A DNA stretch of 64,000 bases. Source: Erythroxylum novogranatense. Taxonomy: Eukaryota; Streptophyta; Magnoliopsida; Malpighiales; Erythroxylaceae. The notes beneath the pieces are model-generated. The model saw nothing but the letters and a program-made list of their open reading frames with translations, was not told the origin of the DNA and did not search any database. The position numbers were made by a program, and so were the translations under genes. The stretch is taken from NCBI GenBank assembly GCA_029891385.1, contig CM057229.1, positions 4,589,001 through 4,653,000 on the forward strand, written 5' to 3'. Below are positions 1 to 11,000 of this stretch, piece by piece. Position 1 is the first letter of the stretch. Each line of letters starts with the position of its first letter.

Positions 1-1349
1 AGGATTGCTACATAGTCAGAATTGTGCACAGGAATTTACTGTACATGCATACATGACATTCCCGGTTTTCGTGCCTAAGACAATTTTATTGGGATTAGCC
101 TGATTTTTGGGTTTGGAAAATTATTCTGAGTGTGCCATAAATTGTTTTCTATTTTAAAAAAATTTTAGAAATTTTTCTACCGAAAAAAGCGCCAATTGGT
201 AAATCGGTCGATTTTCGGTAGCGAAAATTACTACCCAATGACACTGTATTATTGAGTATATTATTTTGGGATTGAAATTAGGGTCATTGGAATTGATTGG
301 GTTAATTTTGGACTAGGTTTAATTGATTAAAGTATTAATATGTTGACTTTTCTTTCTACATTGTTAGACTAATGGCATAAAGCCACCTAGCGTCTCATTA
401 ATGCATCCTTATCATCTCACCCACGGTTATCACCTTAGAAAAGAATGAAAACAAGCTTTAATTGCTTGGATTTTTGTTTCCACCGAAAAAAAACTCATCT
501 CTTTCCCACCACCATCGATTTTCTTCTTCTCTCTTCTCTTATCAAACCTTCCTTAACTTTCTTCATACACTTAACTTACTTGCTTGCTTACCATGAAGAC
601 CACTCTCTTGCATGAGGTTAGAAGAAGGGGTTAGCAATTGTTAGGAAAGAATTGAAAAGAATTCAAGATTGGAAGCTAATTAGGTAAGTTCTTTCATTAA
701 GTTTTAAATGATGTTTTAAGTATGAATTTATGAAACATGGTAGGTAGAAACATTGAATGGGAGGTTTGGTGCATTTATTATGCTTATGGATGCATTAAAT
801 TGATGTATATTATTGTTTGAAATGATGGGTATAAGGTTAGGTTGATGTAAGAATTGATAAAGTAGTAGGAATAAATGGTTTTAACTTGATTTGTGATTGA
901 ATCTTAATGATTGATGGTAATTAGACATGAAGAATTGAGTGCTGCAAATTTTGAAGTATTAGCTCTAGCACATGTATGAATGTGGTCAGACCTAATTTTG
1001 TGTTCATTTGGATGTTTAATGAGGCGTTAATGGCATTGGAAATGATAGAAACTAAGGTTGGACCAAATATGGAAATTAGGAGTTTTAACCGATTGTACTG
1101 TTGTTAGCATAACTAATTGTATAGGAATGAAAATGAGGTGAGGTTTGTGGCCACTTAAACTTTAGGATGTTAGCTACATTTTTGTGTGAAATAGGTGTTG
1201 GCCAATTTTAATCTTCAGAGGGTGAAATTTGGCTTGGAAAGTTACTGCCATTGACTGGAATGAATAGTACCCGAAACCATAACCTAGAGTTTTACTAATT
1301 TTTCTAAATTAATTGAGAAGGAATTGGAACAAATGGAATAAATGAAAGT

Positions 1350-2170
1350 TGAATTCTATTAAGTTATCTTTCCAATGCCACTGATTTTGCAATTTTTCGA
1401 TATGTAGAGTAGGAGTTATGGACTGATGACTATTGACTGTTTTCATGCATTGAATGAAACCTAGCTGGAATGTCAAATTTGGTGCACATTATGAATTGGA
1501 GCAATTGTAGAAATTTATGTGAACTGAATTGGTGTGAGTGATCTTCTGAAAAGTTGTAGTGGAAGAAATTATCTTGAGAATGATATATTACATGTAATTT
1601 TTGGTTGTCAGATTTGAGAGAAATGAATTTGCAAAAACTGAACCTGCATTAGGTTGTGAATTGCTGATCATGGAAGAAACTTGCATAACAGTTTTAAAAT
1701 TGTTAGAGATCGAATTGGATGTTGAGTTCTTCATGAAAATTGAAGTTTGAGATCTTATCTTTTCAGGGATATAAGGTAGTGAATTTGGTGACATTTGTGC
1801 TAAGAGATATACTGTTGTAAAATGTGCTGTTCAGATTGGGAAAATTCTGAGGGCTGATGCTTTGGTGAATTGTTTGACATAGTTAGCAAGTGAATCTGAT
1901 TTTGGGTTGTTCATGAAAGTTGTAGATAACATTGTGATATTACTGCCTTATTTATTGTGTAATTGTTGACTGAAGAATCAGAAGGTTAATGAATTTGCAA
2001 TGTACTGCACTGTTTTGATAGGTTTTGAGTAGGCAGTGGCTTTGACTGAACTTTTGACACCCTTATGGGTAAAATTGCTTGTTAGGGTCTTCATGAAACT
2101 TGTAGAGGGTTTCATTATCTTTCCAACAAGGTATAGTTTGCATTTTTCTGAAATGTGTAGAAAGAGATAT
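1350..2170 (+). repeat. Diverged repeats of about 180 bp inside the LTR
   Basis: A module centred on TTGTAG-like sequence (usually ATGAAAGTTGTAG, then TATCTTTCC) recurs with its TTGTAG/TTGAAG core at about 1350, 1554, 1740, 1920 and 2100, a spacing of 204, 186, 180 and 180 bp. Copies are strongly diverged and visible only by alignment. The same module occurs in the other LTR families of the window. Confidence 0.7.
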
Positions 2171-2880
2171 GATAGATTGAATTTCGGTTGGAAAACAGAA
2201 AAAAGAGAAGGAAATAAGGGCTATATATATATATTAATTGTTGAATTTTGGTTTCTTTCGTGAATAACTTTTCCGTCCGACATCCGATTGACCTGATTCT
2301 GGAGGCATCGGATTCATAGAATATTGAATTTCATTTTCTGAGAGATTCGGGCTTTTTGGAAGGAAAATTGACGTGGGTCCAGGTAAAGATATATTTAATC
2401 ACTGTTTTGTTTAATTGGGGACCTGTAGAGGTCCGAATTACGCACCGTCAGCGCCAATAGGTTTCTAATTTTTAGATGAATTTTTTATGATGGAAAAAAA
2501 ATGAGATTAGGGCCGAGAATTCATGAAAATGCATATTTCACCTACATGTGCACAAATTGCATATTTAGTGACTCGTTCTTTCTCTGAGTCTTATAGAGGC
2601 CCAAGTGGAGCGTCGTTCGACCAACGGGGCGGAAACTTTTCGGCATTAGCTCGGAAGTAATAGGTGAGTAACCTAGGTAGTTACCTCAATCTATGTGTCT
2701 ACTGTGACTTATTTGCCATACGGGGATTACTTGGATTACATGATTTTGACTGTAAATTACTGCTCATTGGGAATTCTAGACTGTTATGTAACTGTTCAAT
2801 TGAACTTGTGCACTCATGCACAGATGCATAAACTGATAAAGAATAAATGTGAACCGAGTCGCTACTGATACTGATACTGC

Positions 2881-2912
2881 GAGCCTAGAGCTCGAAGGGA
2901 GATAATTCTCCC
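2881..2912 (+). repeat. Paired short hairpins in LTR
   Basis: Two perfect hairpins sit side by side: GAGC-CTAGA-GCTC at 2881-2893 and GGGAGA-TAAT-TCTCCC at 2897-2912. The place in the LTR, just before an AGAGTCACATGTGCATTGCAT block, is the same as that of hairpin clusters in the other TACA-ended LTRs. Confidence 0.7.
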
Positions 2913-3212
2913 TAGACGCGTCTACTGACTACTGAACACTGCTAAAGCACTCGGTCACAATACTGTAATAAACTGGAAAAGAGTCACATGTGCATTGCAT
3001 ACTGGACTGAATATTTGACATGGTACCTGACTGTATGTATACTGTAATATGACTGTAACGGTGTTCTGTTTACCGTGACTGTGTTGTATGCCTATTACAG
3101 TGATTGTATTAGCATTGTAATTATATGATTACTGGATGCATACTGTATCATGTTTATGCCGGAATGACCTACGGGCGTTCCGGTGGGTACTCTATAGTAA
3201 GGGGGCGCTACA

Positions 3213-3355
3213 TTATACTAGTGTAAGTTTAACTCTAATAAACTATGTAATGCAGTTGGTTTAGATTGACTCAATAATAACTGTAGTTTGAGTTTAAGTG
3301 AATCACACACATGAAAATACCTAACTAGGAACTTGATTAGTAATCTTTTTTATTG
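3213..3355. other. Short unassigned spacer between LTR and foldback
   Basis: AT-rich sequence without ORFs or recognised motifs. It is the left flank of the tandem LTR complex and is probably older sequence, possibly part of the CACTA element or its target. Confidence 0.4.
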
Positions 3356-3479
3356 GCTTATTAAGGCTTATACCTTTCCTTTCCTATTCGATATGGATTT
3401 GGCGCTCAATTCCTATATGAGGATAGCATAATTGTATTAATAGATTCAAAGTAAATGCAAGTTAAGGTATAAGCCTTAA
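3356..3479. repeat. MITE-like foldback interrupted by the LTR complex
   Basis: TTAAGGCTTATACCTT at 3361-3376 is the exact reverse complement of 3464-3479. If the LTR complex and one copy of its CTTAA duplication are removed, the inverted repeat extends to 21 perfect bases, because 26239-26243 (TAAGC) pairs with 3356-3360. The unit would be about 124 bp. I see no clear target duplication of its own, so class is unknown. Confidence 0.65.
3475..3479. repeat. Target site duplication, left copy (CTTAA)
   Basis: CTTAA immediately precedes the TGTTGG start of LTR A and is repeated at 26234-26238 directly after the final CCCAACA of LTR D. Confidence 0.9.
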
Positions 3480-3779
3480 TGTTGGACACCGAACTTTTGA
3501 TGAAAATTAGAAATATTAAAATGAATTTAAATGAGAAAGAAATTAGTGAGAAAATTTATGAATTTAAGAAAATTTGATGAATTTAAGAAAAATTTAATGA
3601 GAAAAAGAATCGATTAGTTTTGATGACTTTGATATTTGAGTAAATTTGTTTGGGTTATGAAAGTGTTAGAGAATGAGTTGATTTAAAATGGAAGTGAACA
3701 TTTAGAAATAAAATTGTGGAAGTTTGACTTTTTGGAGTAAAAGTTGACTTTTTCATTTAGGCCAAATTTGTGGAAATGA

Positions 3780-4440
3780 TCTTCTTGAGACTTGTAGCTT
3801 CTGTTGAGAGCTTTCCGTAGCCATAAAGTTTGATATTTTTTGATATCGGGAGTGAAAGTTATGATTTTTCGAAGTTAGTGTATTTTGCTTTGTGTTTTGA
3901 AAATATTCATAGGGTAAGTTTGCGTGTGCTATGTTTTGAGGCAAATCGTCGTAAGGTTTTGGTGTGAATTGGAGAAAGTGGCCTTAATGAAAGTTGTAGC
4001 TTGTATGTCAATCTTTCCGACTCCATAAAGTATGCAATTTTTCGATATCGGGAGTGGAAGATATGATTTTCCGAAGATAAGGTTCTTTTGCTTTGTTTTG
4101 AAAATGCTATTAAGTATAGGTTTGTGTGTTCTATGTTTCGAGGCCACTCGTCGTGAGGATTTAGTCTGAATTGAAGTAAGTGGTCTACATGAAAGTTGTA
4201 GCTTGTCTATCAATCTTTCCAACGCTATAAAGCATGCAATATTTGGATGTGGGAATTGGAAGATATGAATGTTGAAAGTTTGGAGTTTGTTTAGGTGATG
4301 TTTAACATGGCAGTAACTTTGACTAGGTTTTTGACCCCTTTAGAGCTGAAATTGATTTTTGAGTTGTTCATGGAAGTTGTAGAGATTCCTTTTATCTTTC
4401 CATCGACACCAAATTTGTCAAATTTGGAGTTCAGAATCAA
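3780..4440 (+). repeat. Repeats of about 200 bp in the 5' part of LTR A (also in B, C and D)
   Basis: The GTTGTAG core (TTGTAG at 3792, 3994, 4196, 4377) is followed each time by a CTTTCC element and a GATATCGGGAGTGGAAG-like tail, giving spacings of 202, 202 and 181 bp. The same set occurs in LTRs B, C and D at equivalent places. Confidence 0.75.
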
Positions 4441-6479
4441 GAGTTACTATTTTTGAAAAATTCGATTATATATGTATAATTAAGATTATGTTCTTTTGCT
4501 TTTCATTCGACCCTTTTTCAATCTTTTGCTTATAATTCCTTCGTCCGACATCCGATTGATTCAATTTTTGAAGCGTTGGATTCCTAAGACATTTAGCTAC
4601 TCCTTCATGAGTAATTATGATTTTTAGGAGATTAAATGGAAAGAGATTGATTGAACCATAGTGAGAGGGTTGGTTAAAGGTTATGAGTTAGATAATTTTC
4701 TGAACATGGTTCAGTAATTTGGAGATATCTTGATCTGTACAGCTCCGATTGAGTTGATTCTTGAGGAAAAATAAAATTGCGACATGGGGCTAAAAATCAT
4801 GTGAAGGGATCGAAATTCAATTTCATCCCTAAGATTGTCAATTTCTGGACTGAAGTTGAGTTAATGTTTAGTCTCGGATTAGTAAGAGCTGAACACGTAT
4901 TTTGCCTATAAATTCTTCATTTCTGAACCGATTTGAGCGTTCTTGGTGTCATTTTAAAGATGAGACATAGAGGAACAAGTTTCAAGAAGAAAGTTTTGCC
5001 AAATTATGTCGCTTAACTGCCCAAAATTTGGAAGCAAGATGACTGTTTTTAGGGGCAAATATGGAACATAACTTAAGATGGAGGGGCAAAATGGTCTTTT
5101 AGCAGTCATTAAAGGGGTGGCTTGAGCTGCTGTCGTTTTTAACTTAAGGGAAGCAGCAGAAAACACGATATTAAGCAAGAAAATGAAAGAAAGAAAAGGT
5201 TAGAGAGTGAGAGAAGAAGAGTAGTCGTAGGCGATGGAGAGAAGAAGAAGAAAGAAAGGGAAAGCATAAAGGTTCGATTTTCATGGGTTTCTTAGAGCAT
5301 TTTCGATCTTGATTCAAGAGGAATGGAGGGAAGAGTATGAAAGTTTTCCTTGGAGCTTGGAGATGCCGAAAATGGAGAAGATGGAGGTAAGTTCAAAAAT
5401 TTTAAGTTTGAATTTTTAGTGAGTTTTTGGTTTTTTTGGCTTAAGCTTCATATGGGATTGGATTTTCTATGATTAATTGAAGAGATTATGCTATGATAAT
5501 GTCCAATTTTTTATGTTCCTAAATTAGGGGTTTTGTTATTGAATTTGGGGATTTTGAAAAATTGGAGGTTGTTGGAGTTAGATAGCTTGATATTGTTATG
5601 GATTTTAGATTTCTAAGGTTGATTTTAGTGATATGCTATGATTGATGAATAATTTTGGATAATTGATTAATTAGGATTTATGTCCAAATGTTTTTTGGGA
5701 TTTGGGGTTTTTGGAAATTGATGCTTTAGAAAGCTTGAAAATATGTTCAATTGGTGAATTCCTAAGTTAATTTGAGTAATTATGTATTTATGATGTTGAA
5801 TTTGGGTATTTGTGGATTAGGAAAATTTAATTTGGAAGAAAGAAGAAAGAATTGGTGAAACTGATGATTAGGACAAGATTCAAGCATCGATTCGAGGTGG
5901 GTAATATATTTATACTTTGAATTATAAGTTTTGTATGAAGTTTTGAGAAATCAAGAATGAAAAATGTTTGGAAAAAATTATTGTTTACGTTTGAAAAACC
6001 AAAAAGATGATACAATATGTGTAATTTGATGCTTTTATAAATGATTACATAAATTATAAAAATCGTTTTGGATAATTTGATAAAATTGATAAGATTTTGA
6101 AATTTTCTTTAGTTATGAAAGAATTGATAAATTATGAAAAGTGTTACATTTATTGATTTGAAAGTTTAATTAAGAAAGTGTTATTTTATGATCTTTGAGA
6201 TTTCAAAGGAAATTAAGATTTTGAAAAATAAAAAAAGGATTTGAAAATTTATTAAGGAATTATTATCCCTTATGTTTGAATTATTTACAGAAATTGTTTT
6301 GTTTCGGACAATTTAAAGAAAATGAGTCAATTGAGAATCTTCCTTGATTTTTGAATGTTTTGATAAAAATGAAGTAATTGTTAAATTACATGTTTTGATT
6401 GTTTTGATAAATGGATTACTTCTAAAAAGATTTGCATTCTTTGTTGAGAAATTCTTTGTGTTGTAAATGATTTCAAATG

Positions 6480-6815
6480 TTGGTTACGAAAAGGTTTGAA
6501 AAATTAGAATTTTCGAATATTTTTGAAAGTGTTTATAAAATATCGTTCATGTAAAGGTTTGAAAAAAAAAAGATTTCCAAATACTTTTGGAATTACTTTT
6601 AAAAAAATGGTTTATGAAAAAGTTTGAAAAATTTGGGATTTCCGAATACGTTCGGAATTAGTTATAAAATAGTGTTTATAAAAGTGTTTGAAACATGATG
6701 ATTTCCGAATGTTTTGGAAATTGTATAAAAATATCGTTTAGGCAAATGTTTGAAAAACAAATCTGATTTCTGAATATTTTAGGAATGTTATAAAGAAAGG
6801 TTATGATTTTTGACT
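6480..6815 (+). repeat. Subrepeats of about 65-70 bp with palindromic core
   Basis: About five consecutive copies of a unit of the form GGTTTGAAAAA..GATTTCCGAATA..TTGGAATTA..TATAAAAT. The best copy contains the perfect palindrome TTCCGAA-TACG-TTCGGAA at 6640-6657. Equivalent blocks lie in LTR B (about 11070-11400), C (about 17440-17760) and D (about 23860-24180). Confidence 0.7.
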
Positions 6816-7226
6816 ATTCTGAATTCGTTATATAGTAGTGATTATGTAAATGGTTGAAAATGAAATGCTTGATTTTGAATGTTTTTAAGCTTTGTTGCAA
6901 GTTGTGAATGTTTGATAAATTAAGGAAATTTCTGAAATTACGAAAAATGATACAAAGGTTCAAATTCTTGTTTTCAACTGCTTTGTGAAATTGATTGAAA
7001 AATTTGGAAAGTATTGAATTTTAATTGTTTCCGAATGTTTTGGAAAATGTTACGAGTTTTAAAATATAAAAACATTCTAAAATTCGATGATTTTGTAATG
7101 ATTTAAGAAATTGTTTAATTTATTCGATTTGTTATTGTTTCGCCGTCGCTTAGTTTCGCTTTCGCTATTGTTTTCCGTTTTGTTTTCCGGTTGGGGTCTG
7201 GTTTTTGGATTAGGTCCTAACAGTTA

Positions 7227-7240
7227 TGGTATTAGAGCCT
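7227..7240 (+). promoter_or_regulatory. Primer binding site (tRNA-iMet), mutated copy
   Basis: TGGTATTAGAGCCT lies 5 bp after the LTR end. It has one C-to-T change relative to the TGGTATCAGAGCC found after LTRs B and C. Confidence 0.85.
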
Positions 7241-8084
7241 AGTAATAGGATCTTACTTGGGCGTATGTGTATGAATGATTTGCAAGAGTAATTGATAAGA
7301 GTTTGATAGGCTGAAGTTGAATTTGTGAGAATGTGCGAAGTGATTATTTGATGTCGGTGATGAGTGATGATTGATTATAAATGAAAATTGAGAGGATAAT
7401 CTCATGATGAAAATGGATGAATGGATTTCGGATGTACATTAATGAGATGAAGTAAGAAATACTTGAAGGGTAGGATTAAATGATATGAAGGTATGTCATG
7501 AAATATTTGAATAATTAAATTGATTGTTGAACAAAGTGACGAGAATTATGATTGATTTTAGGAATGTGTTACGGAAAATGAAATTAGAAATTCTTGATGA
7601 ATAAGGATAAATTAATTTGATTATGCTTTTGAGAGATGCAAATTTTGAAAGATGAGATAACTTGATGTTTGAATATACATTTGTAAGATGAAATGAGGAA
7701 GGCTTGAAAGATGAAATTGGTGATAGAGATATATGTGTAGAAGTTCAAATGGTTGATTTTAAATGATGATTTGGTCCATATTAAGAGTCATTAAGAAGTG
7801 GACCATTGACTTGCATAAAATGTTAAAGGAAAAACGTTAAGGAATATTGAGTTGTAGAAATAGTGAGTTTGATATGATTTTAGATGGAGTATTTGATATA
7901 AGAATTGAGAAATTGTGAAGAGATTGAGAAATATGTATGAGAAGGAAATTAGATAAGAAAAGTGATTATTTATGATTCGATCCCACAAATTGATGATATC
8001 TTAAATTGATTGAGAAAAGTGATTGTATGATTAGATAAGAAATATTATGTTCTTAAGTGTGAATTTTGAGGACGAAATTCTTTT

Positions 8085-8098
8085 AGGAAGGGGAGAAA
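8085..8098 (+). promoter_or_regulatory. Polypurine tract, copy A
   Basis: AGGAAGGGGAGAAA sits directly before LTR B, in the position that primes plus-strand synthesis in LTR elements. Confidence 0.85.
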
Positions 8099-11000
8099 TA
8101 TTGGACCCCGAACTTTTGATGAAAATTAGAAATATTAAAATGAATTTAAATGGGAAAGAAATTAGTGAGAAAATTTATGAATTTAAGAAAATTTGATGAA
8201 TTTAAGAAAAATTTAATGAGAAAAAGAATCGATTAATTTTGATGAATTTGATATTTGAGTAAATTTGTTTGGGTTATGAAAGTGTTAGAGAATGAGTTGA
8301 TTTAAAATGGAAGTGAAAATTTAGAAATAAAATTGTGGAAGTTTGACTTTTTGGAGTTAAAGTTGATTTTTTGATTTAGGCCAAATTTGTCGAAATGATC
8401 TTCTTGAGACTTGTAGCTTCTGTCGAGAGCTTTCCGTAGCCATAAAGTTTGATATTTTTCAATATCGGAAGTGAAAGTTATGATTTTTCGAAGTTAGTAT
8501 ATTTTGCTTTGTGTTTTGAAAATGTTCATAGGGTAAGTTTACGTGTGCTATGTTTTGAGGCAAATCGCCGTAAAGTTTTGGTCTGAATTGGAGAAAGTGA
8601 TCTTAATGAAAGTTGTAGCTTGTATGTCAATCTTTCCGACGCCATAAAGTATGAAATTTTTTGATATCAGGAGTGGAAGATATGATTTTGCGAAGATAAG
8701 GTTCTTTCGCTTTGTTTTGAAAATGCTATTAAGTATAGGTTTGTGTGTTCTATGCTTCGAGGCCAAACGTTGTGAGGATTTAGTCTGAATTGAAGTAAGT
8801 GGTCTACATGAAAGTTGTAGCTTGTCTATCAATATTTCCAATGCTATAAAGCATGCAATATTTGGATGTAGGAATTGGAAGATATGAATGTTGAAAGTTT
8901 GGAGTTTGTTTAGGTGATGTTTAACATGGCAGTAACTTTGACTAGGTTTTTGACCCCTTTAGAGCTGAAATTGAATTTTGAGTTGTTCATGGAAGTTGTA
9001 GAGATTCCTTTTATCTTTCCATCGACACCAAATTTGTCAAATTTGGAGTTTAGAATCAAGAGTTACTATTTTTTAAAAATTCGATTATATATGTATAATT
9101 AAGATTATGTTCTTTTGCTTTTGATTCGACCCTTTTTCAATCTTTTGCTTATAATTCCTTCGTCCGACATCCGATTGATTTGATTTTTGAAACGTTGGAT
9201 TTCTAAGACATTTAGCTACTCCTTCATGAGTAATTATGATTTTTAGGAGATTAAATGGAAAGAGATTGATTGAACCATAGTGAGAGGGTTGGTTAAAGGT
9301 TATGAGTTAGATAATTTTCTGAACATGGTTTAGTAATTTGGAGATATCTTGATCTGTACAGCTCCGATTGAGTTGATTTTTAAGGAAAAATAAAATTGCG
9401 ACATGGGGCTAAAAATTATGTGAAGGGATCAAAATTCAATTTCATCCCTAAGATTGTCAATTTCTGGACTGAAGTTGAGTTAATGTTCAGTCTCGGATTA
9501 GTAAGAGCTGAACACGTATTTTGCCTATAACTTCTTCATTTCTGAACCGATTTGAGCGTTCTTGGTGTCATTTTAAAGATGAGACATAGAGGAACACGTT
9601 TCAAGAAGAAAGTTTTGCCAAATTATGTCGTTTAGCTGCCCAAAATCAGGAAGCAAGATGACTGTTTTTAGGGGCAAATATGGAACATAACTTAAGATGG
9701 AGGGGCAAAATGGTCTTTTAGTAGTCATTAAAGGGGAGGCTTGAGCTGCTGTCGTTTTTAACTTAAGGGAAGCAACAGAAACACGATATTAAGCAAGAAA
9801 ATGAAAGAAACAAAAGGTTAGAGTGGGAGAGAAGAAAAGTAGTCGTAGGCGATGGAGAGAAGAAGAAGAAAGAAAGGGAAAGCATAAAGGTTCGATTTTG
9901 ATGGGTTTCTTAGAGCATTTTCGATCTTGCTTCAAGAGGAATGGAGGGAAGAGTATGAAAGTTTTCTTTGGAGCTTGGAGATGCCGAAAATGGAGAAGAT
10001 GGAGGTAAGTTTGAATTTTTAGTGAGTTTTTGGTTTTTTTGGCTTAAACTTCATATGGGATTGGATTTTCTATGATTAATTGAAGAGATTATGCTATGAT
10101 AATGTCCAATTTTTTATGTCCCTAAATTAGGGGTTTTGTTATTGAATTTGGGGATTTTGAAAAATTGGAGGTTGTTGGAGTTAGATAGCTTGATATTGTT
10201 ATGGATTTTAGATTTCTAAGGTTGATTTTAGTGATATGCTATGATTGATGAATAATTTTGGATAATTGATTAATTAGGATTTATGCCCAAATGTTTGTTG
10301 GGATTTGGGGTTTTTGGAAATTGATGCTTTAGAAAGCTTGAAAATATGTTCAATTGGTGAATTCCTAAGTTAATTTGAGTAATTATGTATTTATGATGTT
10401 GAATTTGGGTATTTGTGGATTAGGAAAATTTAATTTGGAAGAAAGAAGAAAGGATTGGTGAAACTGATGATTAGGACAAGATTCAAGCATCGATTCGAGA
10501 TGGGTAATGTATTTATACTTTGAATTATAAGTTTGGTATGAAGTTTTGAGAAATCAAGAATGAAAAATGTTTGGAAAAAATTATTGTTTACGTTTGAAAA
10601 ACCAAAAAGATGATACAATATGTGTAATTTGATGCTTTTAGAAATGATTACATAAATTATAAAAATCGTTTTGGATAATTTGATAAAATTGATATGATTT
10701 CCGAAATTTTCTTTAGTTATGAAAGAATTGATAAATTATGAAAATGTGTTACATTTATTTATTTGAAAGTTTAATTAAGAAAGTGTTATTTTATGATCTT
10801 TGAGATTTCAAAGGAAATTATGATTTTGAAAAGGAAAAAAAGATTTGAAAATTTATTAAGGAATTATTATCCTTATGTTTGAATTATTTACAGAATTTGT
10901 TTTGTTTCGGACAATTTAAAGAAAATGAGTCAATTGAGAATCTTCCTTGATTTTTGAATGTTTTGATAAAAATGAAGTAATTGTTAAATTACATGTTTTG

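Larger units (their letters stand above)
1..3212 (+). mobile_element. Ty3/gypsy-type LTR, left end outside window (solo or 3' LTR)
   Basis: The right end reads GGGGGCGCTACA, the same terminus as the two LTRs of the complete gypsy element further right. Position 1 corresponds to roughly 100 bp inside that LTR type (compare GTACATGCATACATGACA with the equivalent early LTR sequence), so only a short piece is missing. No tRNA-Met primer site follows position 3212, so this is a solo LTR or a 3' LTR, not a 5' LTR. Landmarks include a pyrimidine-rich leader (about 480-590), a GTAAGT donor-like site at 684-689, repeats of about 180 bp (1554-2106), and a GGTGAGTAACCTAG block (from 2663) shared with the other TACA-ended LTRs. 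There is no coding capacity; short ORFs inside are chance. Confidence 0.8.
3480..7222 (+). repeat. LTR A (internally deleted)
   Basis: This copy is 3743 bp against about 5.4-5.5 kb for the others. It follows LTR B base for base to about 7137 (TTCGATTTGTTATT) and then jumps to sequence matching about 13510 in LTR B. The lost 1.75 kb or so contains the TATA-like box, the GC-richer block, and the hairpin region. The donor-like GTAAGT at 5387-5392 is kept. In its first kilobase it shares variants with LTR D rather than with B and C. Confidence 0.9.
7223..8098 (+). mobile_element. Internal region A of the non-autonomous element (876 bp)
   Basis: It begins with the primer binding site and ends with GAGGACGAAATTCTTTTAGG and a purine tract. 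There is no ORF of useful size on the plus strand; the longest is a 65-codon minus-strand frame that recurs in the other copies simply because the DNA is repeated. All three internal regions are 876 bp long. Confidence 0.85.

Noticed and set aside
3929..4222. A conserved 97-codon minus-strand ORF present in all four array LTRs (also 8548, 14913, 21291)
   Set aside because: It is repeated because the LTR is repeated. It overlaps the tandem modules of about 200 bp, resembles no family, and its differences do not look codon-constrained.
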